From assembly GCA_903924075.1 (NCBI GenBank), contig CAIYAG010000269.1, positions 1 to 40,230 of the forward strand: a stretch of 40,230 nucleotides of DNA. Direction: 5' to 3'. Both the position numbers and the translations under genes were made by a program. Positions 1 through 9,684 of this stretch are shown piece by piece. The notes below the pieces were generated by a model. The model made no database searches and was not told the origin of the DNA. It worked only from the letters and a program-made list of their open reading frames with translations. How positions within the stretch are numbered: the stretch's first letter is position 1; each line of letters starts with the position of its first letter. This stretch comes from an uncultured Bacteroidota bacterium (GTDB lineage Bacteria > Bacteroidota > Bacteroidia > Chitinophagales > Chitinophagaceae).

Positions 1-597
1 TGCATTAATGCCGCCTTGAATATCTGCATCCTGGTTATCACCGATCATAATGCTTTCTGCTACAACAGCTCCTGCTTTTTGTAGGGCGTATTCGAATATT
101 TCTTTATTGGGTTTTAAGCTATTACTTGCTTCAGAAGTAACTACCTGATCAAAATAGTCAGTAAGATTGCTTTCTCTTAGTTTATTGTGTTGCACAGATT
201 CAAATCCATTGGTAACAAGGTGCATTTTATATTGCTTGTTTTTTAAATAATCAAGGATCTCAACAGTATAGGGAAACAGTTTTTTCTTAGTTGGTAGTAG
301 TTCTAAGAACTGCACAGACATTTTTCTTGCCAAGGGTTCATCGGCAATTTTGAATTCCAGTAATGCCAGCCACATACGTTTCCAACGCAGTTCTTCCTGT
401 CTTATAAATCCTTTGGTATATCTGTCCCATAATCGATGATTATGAAAGCTATAATGCGTAAAAAATTGTTCAAAATCGGTTACTCCCCTGTTAATCAGCA
501 AATTTGTCTGATAGAGGTCGGCCAGTGTTTCCTTTGAATTGGCTTCAAAATCCCATAAAGTATGATCAAGGTCGAAAAAAAGCTGACGATATTGCAT
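1..597 (-). CDS. YjjG-family HAD hydrolase / noncanonical pyrimidine nucleotidase (3' end truncated by window edge)
   Basis: Own translation of the minus strand from ATG at 597: MQYRQLFFDLDHTLWDFEANSKETLADLYQTNLL..., HAD motif I (FFDLDHTLWDF) and a C-terminal GDNQDADIQGG motif; frame open to position 1. Confidence 0.88.
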   Translation of the reverse strand, partial: MQYRQLFFDLDHTLWDFEANSKETLADLYQTNLLINRGVTDFEQFFTHYSFHNHRLWDRYTKGFIRQEELRWKRMWLALLEFKIADEPLARKMSVQFLELLPTKKKLFPYTVEILDYLKNKQYKMHLVTNGFESVQHNKLRESNLTDYFDQVVTSEASNSLKPNKEIFEYALQKAGAVVAESIMIGDNQDADIQGGINA

Positions 598-671
598 GGC
601 CACAAAATACGAACAAATACAATCGGAGGATTAGCAAAAATCCGCGAACTTTGCAAACTTAAAGCAATCGT

Positions 672-1370
672 ATGAACATTATTATTACTGGAGCATCGAA
701 AGGAATTGGAAAAGCAATAGCTCAAGCATTTGCACAACCGGGCAATCAATTATTCTTGTGTAGCAGGAATGAAAAGGAACTTATGACAACCGTTGAAGAA
801 TTACAAAAAGATCATCCAGATACTGTTTTTAATTATCGAGCAACCTATATGGGTAACAAAACCGATGTTATTCACTTTGCAGATTGGTGTTTAAAATTTG
901 GGGTGCCAGACATTTTGATCAATAATGCCGGACAATTTATTCCTGGTAGTATCCACAATGAACCAGAAGGACATCTTGAGAAAATGCTCGAGATCAATTT
1001 ATATAGTGCTTATATTCTTACACGTAGATTATTACCTGCAATGATCAAGCAAAAAAGCGGACATATTTTCAATGTTTGTTCCATTGCATCCTTAAATGCA
1101 TATGCAAATGGAGGCGCTTATAGCATCAGTAAATTTGCTTTGCTAGGATTCAATAAAAATTTGCGCGAAGAAATGAAACCAAACGGGATCAAAGTAACAG
1201 CTGTAATTCCGGGTGCTACCATGAGTGCTAGTTGGAAAGGAGCTGATATAGATCCGAATAGAATCATGGAAGCTGATGATATTGCTACGATGGTGTATGC
1301 AGCATCTAAGTTGTCTCCCCAAGCAGTGGTAGAAGAAATTATTCTGCGCCCTCAATTAGGCGATCTATAA
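672..1370 (+). CDS. Short-chain dehydrogenase/reductase (SDR)
   Basis: TGASKGIG nucleotide-binding motif, NNAG, YSISK catalytic motif. Confidence 0.93.
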   Translation: MNIIITGASKGIGKAIAQAFAQPGNQLFLCSRNEKELMTTVEELQKDHPDTVFNYRATYMGNKTDVIHFADWCLKFGVPDILINNAGQFIPGSIHNEPEGHLEKMLEINLYSAYILTRRLLPAMIKQKSGHIFNVCSIASLNAYANGGAYSISKFALLGFNKNLREEMKPNGIKVTAVIPGATMSASWKGADIDPNRIMEADDIATMVYAASKLSPQAVVEEIILRPQLGDL

Positions 1371-2255
1371 TTCAGTTTCTATAGCCAATAAAATTTGCCA
1401 AGCGTCGCTCACTCTATTTTGATTGAGCAGCTCGGCTGCATACTTATGCAATTCCACTTCCATTTCAGTAGGGTTAATGGAAAAGTATTGAATAATATTT
1501 TTCAGCCTTTCGTTTTCAAATACAGGGTCAATTTCAGGAATAGTTTGTACGTTGGCTAATTGCGCTAATTGATTACCCGTTAAAATTTTACTATTCCGAA
1601 TCCCGGTAGGAAGTTGATCAATACCAATTGCAATGGCAGTATTTGGTTTGTCGATTTGAAACATATTGCTTGCATCTACTTTGCAATACCAATCCCCGCC
1701 CATTCTTGCAACAAGTTGTAATTTCCGTTGATCTATTTTTCCGTCACTACTGATCATGGCATCATTCACATGCATACACATTACTTCTGCAATCACTAAC
1801 TGTCCAGATCCACCAACCTCACCGAGGCTTTTTGTTTCAATAATCTTACATTCGATTTGAATTTTTGATTCCTTTACCATTGGTGGTTTTACAAGTGTTG
1901 CAGGTGTTTTTGTAAAGCCCGCTTTTATAAACTCGTCCACTTCTTTTGCATATTCACAACTCGACAAACTTGTTTGTTGCACCATTTCGTAGTCAACAAT
2001 ATTTATGACACATTCAGGCACTTCAAGTACATTGTTGAAAGTATCTTTTGTAGTATTATCACGCATTTTTCTGGTGCAAGAAAAAATGATGATTGCAGGA
2101 TTGTAAGAGAAAAGATTAAAAAAACTAAAAGGAGATAAGTTTACGTTGCCATCCAAACTGATGGTACTAGCAAAACAAATTGGTCTCGGCGAAATTGCAG
2201 CTTGCAACCACTGCATTTTTTCTGGGGTGCTTAAGTTTTTAAAATCTATCAACAT
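1365..2255 (-). CDS. Flavin reductase-like (DIM6/NTAB) FMN-binding protein
   Basis: N-terminal SPRPICFASTISLDGNVNLSPFSFFNLFSYNPAIIIFS is typical of the flavin reductase-like domain. Confidence 0.85.
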   Translation of the reverse strand: MLIDFKNLSTPEKMQWLQAAISPRPICFASTISLDGNVNLSPFSFFNLFSYNPAIIIFSCTRKMRDNTTKDTFNNVLEVPECVINIVDYEMVQQTSLSSCEYAKEVDEFIKAGFTKTPATLVKPPMVKESKIQIECKIIETKSLGEVGGSGQLVIAEVMCMHVNDAMISSDGKIDQRKLQLVARMGGDWYCKVDASNMFQIDKPNTAIAIGIDQLPTGIRNSKILTGNQLAQLANVQTIPEIDPVFENERLKNIIQYFSINPTEMEVELHKYAAELLNQNRVSDAWQILLAIETEL

Positions 2256-2260
2256 TGCAA

Positions 2261-3268
2261 CTAGTTTTTCTTTTTGCTAAGAATTGAAAAATCGCTCTCT
2301 TCTTTTACAATGGAATTTGTTAGTATGCCTATGCCATCAATTTCCATTTCAATTGTATCCCCTTCTTTAAGCCATTGAGCAGAAGTGTTAGGGTCATTCA
2401 ATTTTGAACTGATATTTTTTTCAAGAAAGCAACCTGTGCCAACAGTGCCACTTCCAATGATATCCCCTGGTTGCAAGTCTGCGCCATAAGAACAGCGTTC
2501 AATAATCTCAGCAAAAGTCCAGTTCATATCTGATAGGTTTCCACCACTCACTTGCTCTCCGTTAACTGCACACCTCATCTCAAGGTTCCAGTTTTTTCCG
2601 GTATGTCCAAATGGTGCAGGTACTTCAAATGGTTCTAATTCATCTAGTGTAACTAAACAGGGTCCGATCGCAGTTGCAAAGTCTTTTCCTTTTGTTGGCC
2701 CCAAATGCAATTGCATTTCTTCGAGTTGTAATTTTCTTGCACTAAAATCATTAAAGATCATCAAGCCGCCAATATAGTGATCTGCTTCTTCTGCGGGAAT
2801 ATTTCTGCCATGTTTACAAATTACGACGGCCGCTTCTAACTCAAAATCAAGTTCCTCTAAATGGTCAGGCATACATTTGATTGCTCCGGGACCTTGAATA
2901 GAATGATGATTACTAAAATAGAAAACAGGAAATTGATCATAAGCAGCGGGCAATGAAACCTGTGGATTTTTTTTGGTTGCTTCAGCATGTGCACGAAATG
3001 CAAAAGCATCTCTGCAAGATGTAGGAAATGGAACTGGTGCTAATAAATCTAAGTCTTCCATTGGAATACCTCTATCGGCATTGATACGCCCTGATTTGAT
3101 CGCTGCATCCACTTGTTGTGCAATAGGATACATATCGTCCCAGTAGTGCAAAAACATATTCATACTATTGGGTAATTCAGGATGTAAGAGGTCGCAGTCG
3201 AATATTAGTCCATCTACTAAAAAAGCCAATTGATCGTGTCCATCGGTGAGATAAGAAACCAGTTTCAT
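2261..3268 (-). CDS. Fumarylacetoacetate hydrolase family protein
   Basis: Motifs DFELEAAVVI, GLMIFNDFSARKLQ, KDFATAIGPCLVT, GDIIGSGTVGTGC. Confidence 0.9.
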   Translation of the reverse strand: MKLVSYLTDGHDQLAFLVDGLIFDCDLLHPELPNSMNMFLHYWDDMYPIAQQVDAAIKSGRINADRGIPMEDLDLLAPVPFPTSCRDAFAFRAHAEATKKNPQVSLPAAYDQFPVFYFSNHHSIQGPGAIKCMPDHLEELDFELEAAVVICKHGRNIPAEEADHYIGGLMIFNDFSARKLQLEEMQLHLGPTKGKDFATAIGPCLVTLDELEPFEVPAPFGHTGKNWNLEMRCAVNGEQVSGGNLSDMNWTFAEIIERCSYGADLQPGDIIGSGTVGTGCFLEKNISSKLNDPNTSAQWLKEGDTIEMEIDGIGILTNSIVKEESDFSILSKKKN

Positions 3269-3431
3269 GTACTTTCAAATTATATTGCGAAAATATGCTA
3301 AAAAGTGCAGTGCCGTTCTCTTGCTTTTATTCAAAAAGATTATTAACTTTCTGTTCAAAGCTGGCATATCCCACTATCCCTGGCAAAATATTCAGATCCT
3401 GTTCATGGCAAATAACTTGTAAGTCCGTTTT

Positions 3432-4379
3432 ATGGATAGAGAAGATATCTACATTATAAGCAGAAATAGTAATTGGTCGGCCAAAAATGTTGACGCAGCT
3501 TTAAAACAACATGTCTATAAAGATGCCAATGCTTGGAAAAAAATGCTCCATTTGTTTTTTTTGGTTCTTGCCATTGGATTTACTACAGCGGGCATCATTT
3601 TCTTCTTTACCTATAATTGGAACGGCTTAAATAAGTTCGTAAAAATTGGATTAATAGAGCTCATCCTTTTAACTACAGTTTTCATTGCGTTGTTTTCAAA
3701 GATGCGTTTATTGATCAAGCATATTCTATTAACAGCTGCTTCAATATTAGTGGCTGCATTATTTGCAGTATACGGGCAGATTTATCAAAGTGGCGCAACA
3801 TTGTATGATTTTTTTCTTGGATGGACGCTATTTGTAACTATCTGGGTGATCGTTACAAACTTTGCTTTTTTGTGGGTCTTGTTCCTGTATTTGGTGAATG
3901 CCACTTTTACTTTTTATGTGCAATTAGAGACTAGCCGTTTATCCGAAAAACAGGCATACCTAGCTGTATTGATCATGAATGGTTTATGGCTTTTGCTGTT
4001 TCTATTGCTCTCCAAAAAATATGCCTATTTTAAATTAGTGAACTGGTTGAAAAACCTTGTTTTTATATTCATTGTTAGTGTTGCAACTTTGGCAGTTTGG
4101 GAGGGCCTTGTAGAGAAATACGAAACTTTATTAATTGTATTGATCGCCTGTACTTTGGTGATTTACCTATTGGGTTTAAAGTATGCCTTCACGCATAAAA
4201 ATCTTATTTTTCTTGGAATTATTCCATTCAGTTTTATTATCATTCTTTCTGCTGTTTTTATAAAAGTATTACCTAATGAATGGGTATTCTTGATCAATGG
4301 TGTTTTTATCACAGTGAGTGTAGGCTATCTGATCAAATATTTGCTAATCATTCAAAAATCAGAAAAATGGCAAAGTTAG
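3432..4379 (+). CDS. DUF2157-type multispanning membrane protein
   Basis: Soluble N-terminus then many TM helices (FAVYGQIYQSGATLYDFFLGWTLFV); followed by DUF4401-like and GDYXXLXY-like genes as in known Bacteroidota clusters. Confidence 0.75.
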   Translation: MDREDIYIISRNSNWSAKNVDAALKQHVYKDANAWKKMLHLFFLVLAIGFTTAGIIFFFTYNWNGLNKFVKIGLIELILLTTVFIALFSKMRLLIKHILLTAASILVAALFAVYGQIYQSGATLYDFFLGWTLFVTIWVIVTNFAFLWVLFLYLVNATFTFYVQLETSRLSEKQAYLAVLIMNGLWLLLFLLLSKKYAYFKLVNWLKNLVFIFIVSVATLAVWEGLVEKYETLLIVLIACTLVIYLLGLKYAFTHKNLIFLGIIPFSFIIILSAVFIKVLPNEWVFLINGVFITVSVGYLIKYLLIIQKSEKWQS

Positions 4380-5446
4380 ATCATCTCAAAACAGTAATAG
4401 AAGAGCTACAGCAATCAGAAGGAGAAGGCTTTGTTTTGAATCAGATGAACCTTTCTGAAGAAATCATGAAATATGAAAAAGAAAATGTAAGCTTGTTTAT
4501 CAAAGTGATCACCATTCTCGGAGGTCTTTTGGGAAGCACGTTTCTGGTTGCCTCTATAAGTATTTTATTTAGGTTAAATAGCAAGCCAACTTTGATACTT
4601 GGCTTTGCAATTTTTCTAATAGTAATTTCTGTTTTGGCAAGTAGGTTTAATAAGACATTGATTTTTGACACAAGTTTCGTATCCATACTTTTATGGGGTT
4701 CTTTTTTGGTTTCAATAAGTTTATCTCAATTAAAAGTTGATGAACAATTCATTTGCGTTTCCTACCTTTTAATTGGCGTATTTACGATAGTGGCATCAAA
4801 AAATAGTTATCAATCATTGATAGCTTTATTGATGATCGCTGGAAGTTTATTTTGGTTGATACATGTTTCAAAATATGTATGGCTTTTTCATGGCTATATC
4901 ATTGTTGTTGTGATTGCTTTAGTTCAAATTTTTCAAAATGAAGCAATGATCATTACTTCAAAAAGTGTTTTAAAAAAAATATATGCCCCATTAAAAATCG
5001 GACTTATTATCATTCTCCTATTTAGCTTAGGGGTAATGAGTGATAAGTCGGTAATGCATTTTGATGTAAAATATCCCTGGATTTCCTCTATTGTACTACT
5101 AGTTGCTGTTATATTATTTAGTAGAAGCCTAATGAATAAATTAGATATAGTTGAAAACAATAACAAGGCATTGGTTTATCTTATTGGGTTAATTGTTTTA
5201 GGCCTGACCTCAGTATCGCCTGGAATTGTTGGGTCAATTCTAGTATTGCTGCTTTGTTTTTATGTGAATTATAAAACAGGATATGTTATTGGAGGCCTCA
5301 GCCTTATTTATTTTATAATCATGTTTTATTATGAGCTTGATTATAGCCTTTTAATAAAATCCGAATTGTTGTTGGCTGCTGGTGCACTTTTTGGAGGCAT
5401 CTATTTTTTAAGTGCTAGAAAAATGGTGACAGATGAAAAAAATTAA
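4367..5446 (+). CDS. DUF4401-like membrane protein
   Basis: ORF track starts at 4280, but the likelier start is ATG at 4367 (MAKLDHLKTVIEELQQSEGEGFVLN) just before the upstream stop; multiple TM helices. Confidence 0.72.
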   Translation: MAKLDHLKTVIEELQQSEGEGFVLNQMNLSEEIMKYEKENVSLFIKVITILGGLLGSTFLVASISILFRLNSKPTLILGFAIFLIVISVLASRFNKTLIFDTSFVSILLWGSFLVSISLSQLKVDEQFICVSYLLIGVFTIVASKNSYQSLIALLMIAGSLFWLIHVSKYVWLFHGYIIVVVIALVQIFQNEAMIITSKSVLKKIYAPLKIGLIIILLFSLGVMSDKSVMHFDVKYPWISSIVLLVAVILFSRSLMNKLDIVENNNKALVYLIGLIVLGLTSVSPGIVGSILVLLLCFYVNYKTGYVIGGLSLIYFIIMFYYELDYSLLIKSELLLAAGALFGGIYFLSARKMVTDEKN

Positions 5447-5921
5447 AGTAATCCTTATTTTACTAAACCTCATTGCTTTACTGGCATTTGTTAATTATTC
5501 TGCCATCCAAAAGGAAAAAATCCTACAAGATGGTACATTGATTTATTTGGAGCTGATCGAGAATAATGCAAAGTCGCCTTTGATACAAGGCGACATGGTT
5601 GCTTTAAAATACAAGATCGTACAAGGTTTGATTTTTGATACTCTTTACAAGCGGGGCTTTGTTGTTGTAAAGCTCGATTCTAATTCAATCGCTGAACGAG
5701 TTAGGTTTCAACCGAAATCTGTTCCAATAAACGAGCAGGAGTACTTAATAGAATATAGTAAAGGCTTTTTTTCTTTGAACATTGGCGCTGAGAATTATTT
5801 CATTCAACAAGGCGACGCCAAAAAATATGCACTTGCTAAATATGGGGCAGTAAAAGTGGACGCCAGTGGAAACAGTCTATTAATGGGATTATATGATGAA
5901 CACTTGAAGAGAATAGAATAA
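5433..5921 (+). CDS. GDYXXLXY-domain protein
   Basis: N-terminal TM segment and QGDMVALKYKI motif; 14-bp overlap with upstream gene. Confidence 0.75.
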   Translation: MKKIKVILILLNLIALLAFVNYSAIQKEKILQDGTLIYLELIENNAKSPLIQGDMVALKYKIVQGLIFDTLYKRGFVVVKLDSNSIAERVRFQPKSVPINEQEYLIEYSKGFFSLNIGAENYFIQQGDAKKYALAKYGAVKVDASGNSLLMGLYDEHLKRIE

Positions 5922-5954
5922 TTGCCTATCTTTTACTTGCAATTATTGCTGTTT

Positions 5955-8486
5955 ATGAAGACAAGAATTTGTTTTATTTTTTCACTAATTATTTCTTTTC
6001 AAATCCTTTTAGCTCAAAGTTCAGCAACTAGTTGGATTCGAGTAAATTTATTGGGCTACCCAACCAGATTTATTAAAGTAGCTGTTTGGTGTAGTAAGGA
6101 TAAAGTTGCACTGCAAGAATTTGAATTAGTAGATGCTTCGAATAAAACAGTGGTATTTAAAAACTCTGCTGGCGATAACTATGGTGCGTATGGCCCATTT
6201 GCAACTACTTACCGATTAAATTTTTCGGGCTTTCAAAAACCAGGTAAGTATTTTCTAAGAACTGGTAAAACGGAATCCCCTGTTTTTATTATCAATGATA
6301 CCGTTTATAAATCCACTGCCGACTTTTGTCTGCGCTATATGCGTCAACAAAGAAGTGGCTTCAATCCTTTTTTAAAAGATAGCTGCCATACCCACGATGG
6401 TTATACCGTTTATGCGCCAGTGCCAGATGGTACTCATATTGATGTGAGTGGTGGATGGCATGACGCGAGTGATTATTTACAATATTCAGCCACTTCTGCA
6501 AATGCAACCTATCATTTATTAGCAGCTTATCGTGATTTTCCGAATGTGTTTGGCGATACGAAGCAGGCTAATGGATTAGAAGGTAAAAACGGAATTCCTG
6601 ATGTAGTGGATGAAGCAAAATGGGGATTGGATTGGTTACTCAAAATGCATCCTAAAGATGATTGGTTATTTAATCAATTAGGCGATGATCGCGACCATCG
6701 AGGTATGCGAATACCTAAAGAAGATAGTTTTTATAATAAGGGATTTGAGCGCCCCGTCTATTTCTGCACTGGTGCACCACAAGGATTATTCAAATACAAG
6801 AACAGGGCAAATGGGGTTGCATCCACAGCAGGGAAATTTGCTAGTAGTTTTGCACTAGGTTATCAAGTGCTCAAAAAATGGGATCCTGCTTATGCGAAAA
6901 AATTGTACAAGAAAAGTTTTACAGCTTATCAGTTAGGTTTAAAAAAACCCGGGGTTGCTCAAACTGCTCCAGGTGGCGCACCTTATTTTTATGAAGAAGA
7001 CGATTGGAAAGATGATATGGCGTTGGCCGAAACGCAGTTGTATCAAATCACGAAAGACAAATCTTATTTGTCGAACACGTTCAAACTATTAAGCAAAACA
7101 CAAGATTCTACTTGGATGGGTAATGATACGATGCGCCATTATCAATGGTATCCATTTATTCGTTTAGGTGTAAATGAATTGGCTAAGTATTATCAACATT
7201 CGGTAATGGCAACTGAAACGATGCTCTACTATGAAAATGATATTTTTAATGTGTGGAGTAAGGCCGAGCACAATGCTTTTTTCAGAGGTGTACCCTTTAA
7301 CTGGTGTAGTAATAATCTAACAACATCTTTTGCCATTGAATGTTATTGGTATCGCAAACATGGAAATTTATTCAATTTTCAAGAATTGGAGCAGTCGAAT
7401 TTCGATTGGCTATTTGGATGTAATCCCTGGGGTACAAGTATGGTATATGGTTTACCGGCTAGTGGTGATACGCCTAAAGATCCGCATTCTGCATTTACAC
7501 ATCTTAAAAATTATCCTATTGATGGGGGATTGGTGGATGGTCCTGTTTATACTTCTATTTATAAAAACCTGATTGGGATCCGCTTGGTACATGAAGACAG
7601 TTATGCAGATTTTCAAAGTGATCTGGCCGTGTATCATGATGATTACGGCGATTACAGCACTAACGAACCAACGATGGATGGAACGGCCTCATTGATTTAT
7701 TTGTTGGCAGCAAAAGCAGCTGAATCAAATCAAGCAATCAAATACAGTGTAGTAAATCCCCTGTATCAACCAAAGCCAAAAACATTGGTTAAATCACATG
7801 GGGCAATTGTTAGATCTGACTCAACCTTAAAGGAATTAGCCATCGTATTTACTGCAGATGAATTCGGAGAAGGCTTGCCAACGATCATCAAAACTTTAAA
7901 TAAAAATAATGTTTGGGCATCCTTCTTTTTTACAGGAAGATTTTATCGGAATCCGATTTTTCAAAACGAAATTGAGCAATTGGCAAAAAGCAACAATTAT
8001 CTTGGTCCGCATTCTGATCAGCATTTGTTGTATGCAGATTGGAACAAGCGCGATAGTACACTCATTACCAGGGCAAGATTTCAATTCGATTTTAATCAGA
8101 ACCTTGCGGCTATGCCTAAAGACAGATGGGCCAGTTCTAATACACAATATTTTATTCCCCCTTATGAGTGGTGGAATGATGATATTGTTCGCTGGTGCAA
8201 TGAAAAAGGAATTACGCTATTCAACTTTACTCCAGGAATAGGAACGAATGCGGATTATACCTGGCCGGAAATGGGGAATGCCTATAAGTCGAGTGAATTA
8301 CTCATGAGCAATTTGAAAAAATTCGAAGCTACAAATCCTAATCATTTGAATGGTGCGATCATATTAATTCATGCAGGAACCGATCCGAGAAGAAAAGATA
8401 AGTTGTATGATCATCTGGATGAGCTAATTTCCTTTTTAAAAGAAAAAGGCTATCGGTTAAAAGATATACCTAGTTTTTTAAATTAG
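5955..8486 (+). CDS. Secreted glycoside hydrolase family 9 with N-terminal CelD_N/Ig-like domain and C-terminal polysaccharide deacetylase-like domain
   Basis: Likely start MKTRICFIFSLIISFQILLAQS (signal peptide) at 5955; GH9 motifs DVSGGWHDASDY and YHDDYGDYSTNEPTMDGTASLIYLLA; C-terminal deacetylase-like AIVFTADEFGEGLPTIIKTL...SFFFTGRFYRN...GPHSDQHLL. Confidence 0.88.
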   Translation: MKTRICFIFSLIISFQILLAQSSATSWIRVNLLGYPTRFIKVAVWCSKDKVALQEFELVDASNKTVVFKNSAGDNYGAYGPFATTYRLNFSGFQKPGKYFLRTGKTESPVFIINDTVYKSTADFCLRYMRQQRSGFNPFLKDSCHTHDGYTVYAPVPDGTHIDVSGGWHDASDYLQYSATSANATYHLLAAYRDFPNVFGDTKQANGLEGKNGIPDVVDEAKWGLDWLLKMHPKDDWLFNQLGDDRDHRGMRIPKEDSFYNKGFERPVYFCTGAPQGLFKYKNRANGVASTAGKFASSFALGYQVLKKWDPAYAKKLYKKSFTAYQLGLKKPGVAQTAPGGAPYFYEEDDWKDDMALAETQLYQITKDKSYLSNTFKLLSKTQDSTWMGNDTMRHYQWYPFIRLGVNELAKYYQHSVMATETMLYYENDIFNVWSKAEHNAFFRGVPFNWCSNNLTTSFAIECYWYRKHGNLFNFQELEQSNFDWLFGCNPWGTSMVYGLPASGDTPKDPHSAFTHLKNYPIDGGLVDGPVYTSIYKNLIGIRLVHEDSYADFQSDLAVYHDDYGDYSTNEPTMDGTASLIYLLAAKAAESNQAIKYSVVNPLYQPKPKTLVKSHGAIVRSDSTLKELAIVFTADEFGEGLPTIIKTLNKNNVWASFFFTGRFYRNPIFQNEIEQLAKSNNYLGPHSDQHLLYADWNKRDSTLITRARFQFDFNQNLAAMPKDRWASSNTQYFIPPYEWWNDDIVRWCNEKGITLFNFTPGIGTNADYTWPEMGNAYKSSELLMSNLKKFEATNPNHLNGAIILIHAGTDPRRKDKLYDHLDELISFLKEKGYRLKDIPSFLN

Positions 8487-8488
8487 GT

Positions 8489-8773
8489 CTACCACCTGTC
8501 TTCCTCAGGAATATCCTCTTCCTTTTGTTTGAATTGTTCGCGCGATTTTCTTTTTTGTTCTTGGCGTTCTAAAATTAGTAAGGCGATCAATTTGCCGGCA
8601 TCTTCATTGGGGTGTTCGGCCAGTAATTGCTTTAATTTATTTTCAGATACATCCACTGCATACAATAAGTAAACGAGTTTAGAAAAGTCTTTTGCGATGA
8701 GTTCATTGAGAGTAGCCACCAGTTCATCGAATGATAATTTTTCTAAAGAAATGAGATCGAAATGATTTTTCAT
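8489..8773 (-). CDS. Conserved hypothetical small acidic/charged protein
   Basis: 94-aa ORF starting at ATG, 1 bp from the next minus-strand gene, coding-like composition. Confidence 0.6.
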   Translation of the reverse strand: MKNHFDLISLEKLSFDELVATLNELIAKDFSKLVYLLYAVDVSENKLKQLLAEHPNEDAGKLIALLILERQEQKRKSREQFKQKEEDIPEEDRW

Positions 8774-8774
8774 G

Positions 8775-9569
8775 TTATCTGTATTTTTCCATTACTCCCA
8801 AACCAAATAAAGCATAATCATATTTTACAGGATCCGCTGCATCCAAGGTACGCAAGTATTGGGTGAGATCAATTGCGGCAGTCCAGTCTGCTTGTTTACG
8901 ATCTAGTAATTTAAATCTTTTAGCAACCCTTGCAACGTGCACATCAATCGGACAGATGAGTTCTGAAGGTGTGATTTTTTTCCAAATGCCAAAATCAACT
9001 CCATTCTTGTCTTGTCGAACCATCCAGCGCAAGTACATGTTCAAACGCTTGCAACCAGAATTTTTATCAGGCGTAGCGATATGTTTCCTCGTTCTATTGG
9101 GTGCATCTTCGAGTGAGAAAAAATAATGATGAAAATAAATGAGTCCTTGTTCCACTCGATTCTTTTCTGATGCCTTTAAAATTTCTGGTGGGAAAAAGGC
9201 TGACTCAAGACTTTTGTTATTTGAATAGTGATGTTTTAGAAACTCGATACTATATAAAAGATCGGTTGCGTTAAAAGTTCGGTGTTTGAATGCCAGCAAT
9301 TTTTTTAAATCTTCATCGGAATGGTTCAAACAAAAATCATGAGGCGCCATTTGCATCAATTGCATTAATTCCTTCGCCTTATTGATGATGGTGGTTCTAT
9401 TGCCCCATGCGAAAATGGCAGCAAAAAAACCGGCTATTTCAATATCCTGTTTTTTGGAAAATAAATGAGGGATGCAAACAGGGTCTGCATCTATAAAACT
9501 GGGTTGGTTATATCGATCCACTTTTTCATCAAAAAACGCCTTTAATTTCTGCTGGTTATCTAAAGGCAT
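8775..9569 (-). CDS. TIGR02757 / DUF2400 family protein
   Basis: Motifs SFIDADPVCIPHLFSKKQDIEIAGFFAAIFAWGNR, LNMYLRWMVRQDKNGVDFGIW, ICPIDVHVARVAK. Confidence 0.85.
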   Translation of the reverse strand: MPLDNQQKLKAFFDEKVDRYNQPSFIDADPVCIPHLFSKKQDIEIAGFFAAIFAWGNRTTIINKAKELMQLMQMAPHDFCLNHSDEDLKKLLAFKHRTFNATDLLYSIEFLKHHYSNNKSLESAFFPPEILKASEKNRVEQGLIYFHHYFFSLEDAPNRTRKHIATPDKNSGCKRLNMYLRWMVRQDKNGVDFGIWKKITPSELICPIDVHVARVAKRFKLLDRKQADWTAAIDLTQYLRTLDAADPVKYDYALFGLGVMEKYR

Positions 9570-9684
9570 AAAGCAAGGTTTTTCATTGATTAATTGTGAA
9601 AATTAACCTTTCTGAATTAAATCGAAACATTCTTAATTAACTTTATCACTCATTGCTATATTTTATTCATCAATCACATGCTAT

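Noticed and set aside
495-749. 84-aa minus-strand ORF overlapping the HAD hydrolase and SDR starts
   Set aside because: Overlaps two better genes; the true minus-strand gene here is the HAD hydrolase starting at 597 in another frame.
7909-8241. 110-aa plus-strand ORF inside the GH9-deacetylase gene
   Set aside because: Alternate frame of a well-supported coding region with no recognisable motif; the 7330..7572, 7452..7637 and 7896..8147 ORFs are the same kind of shadow.
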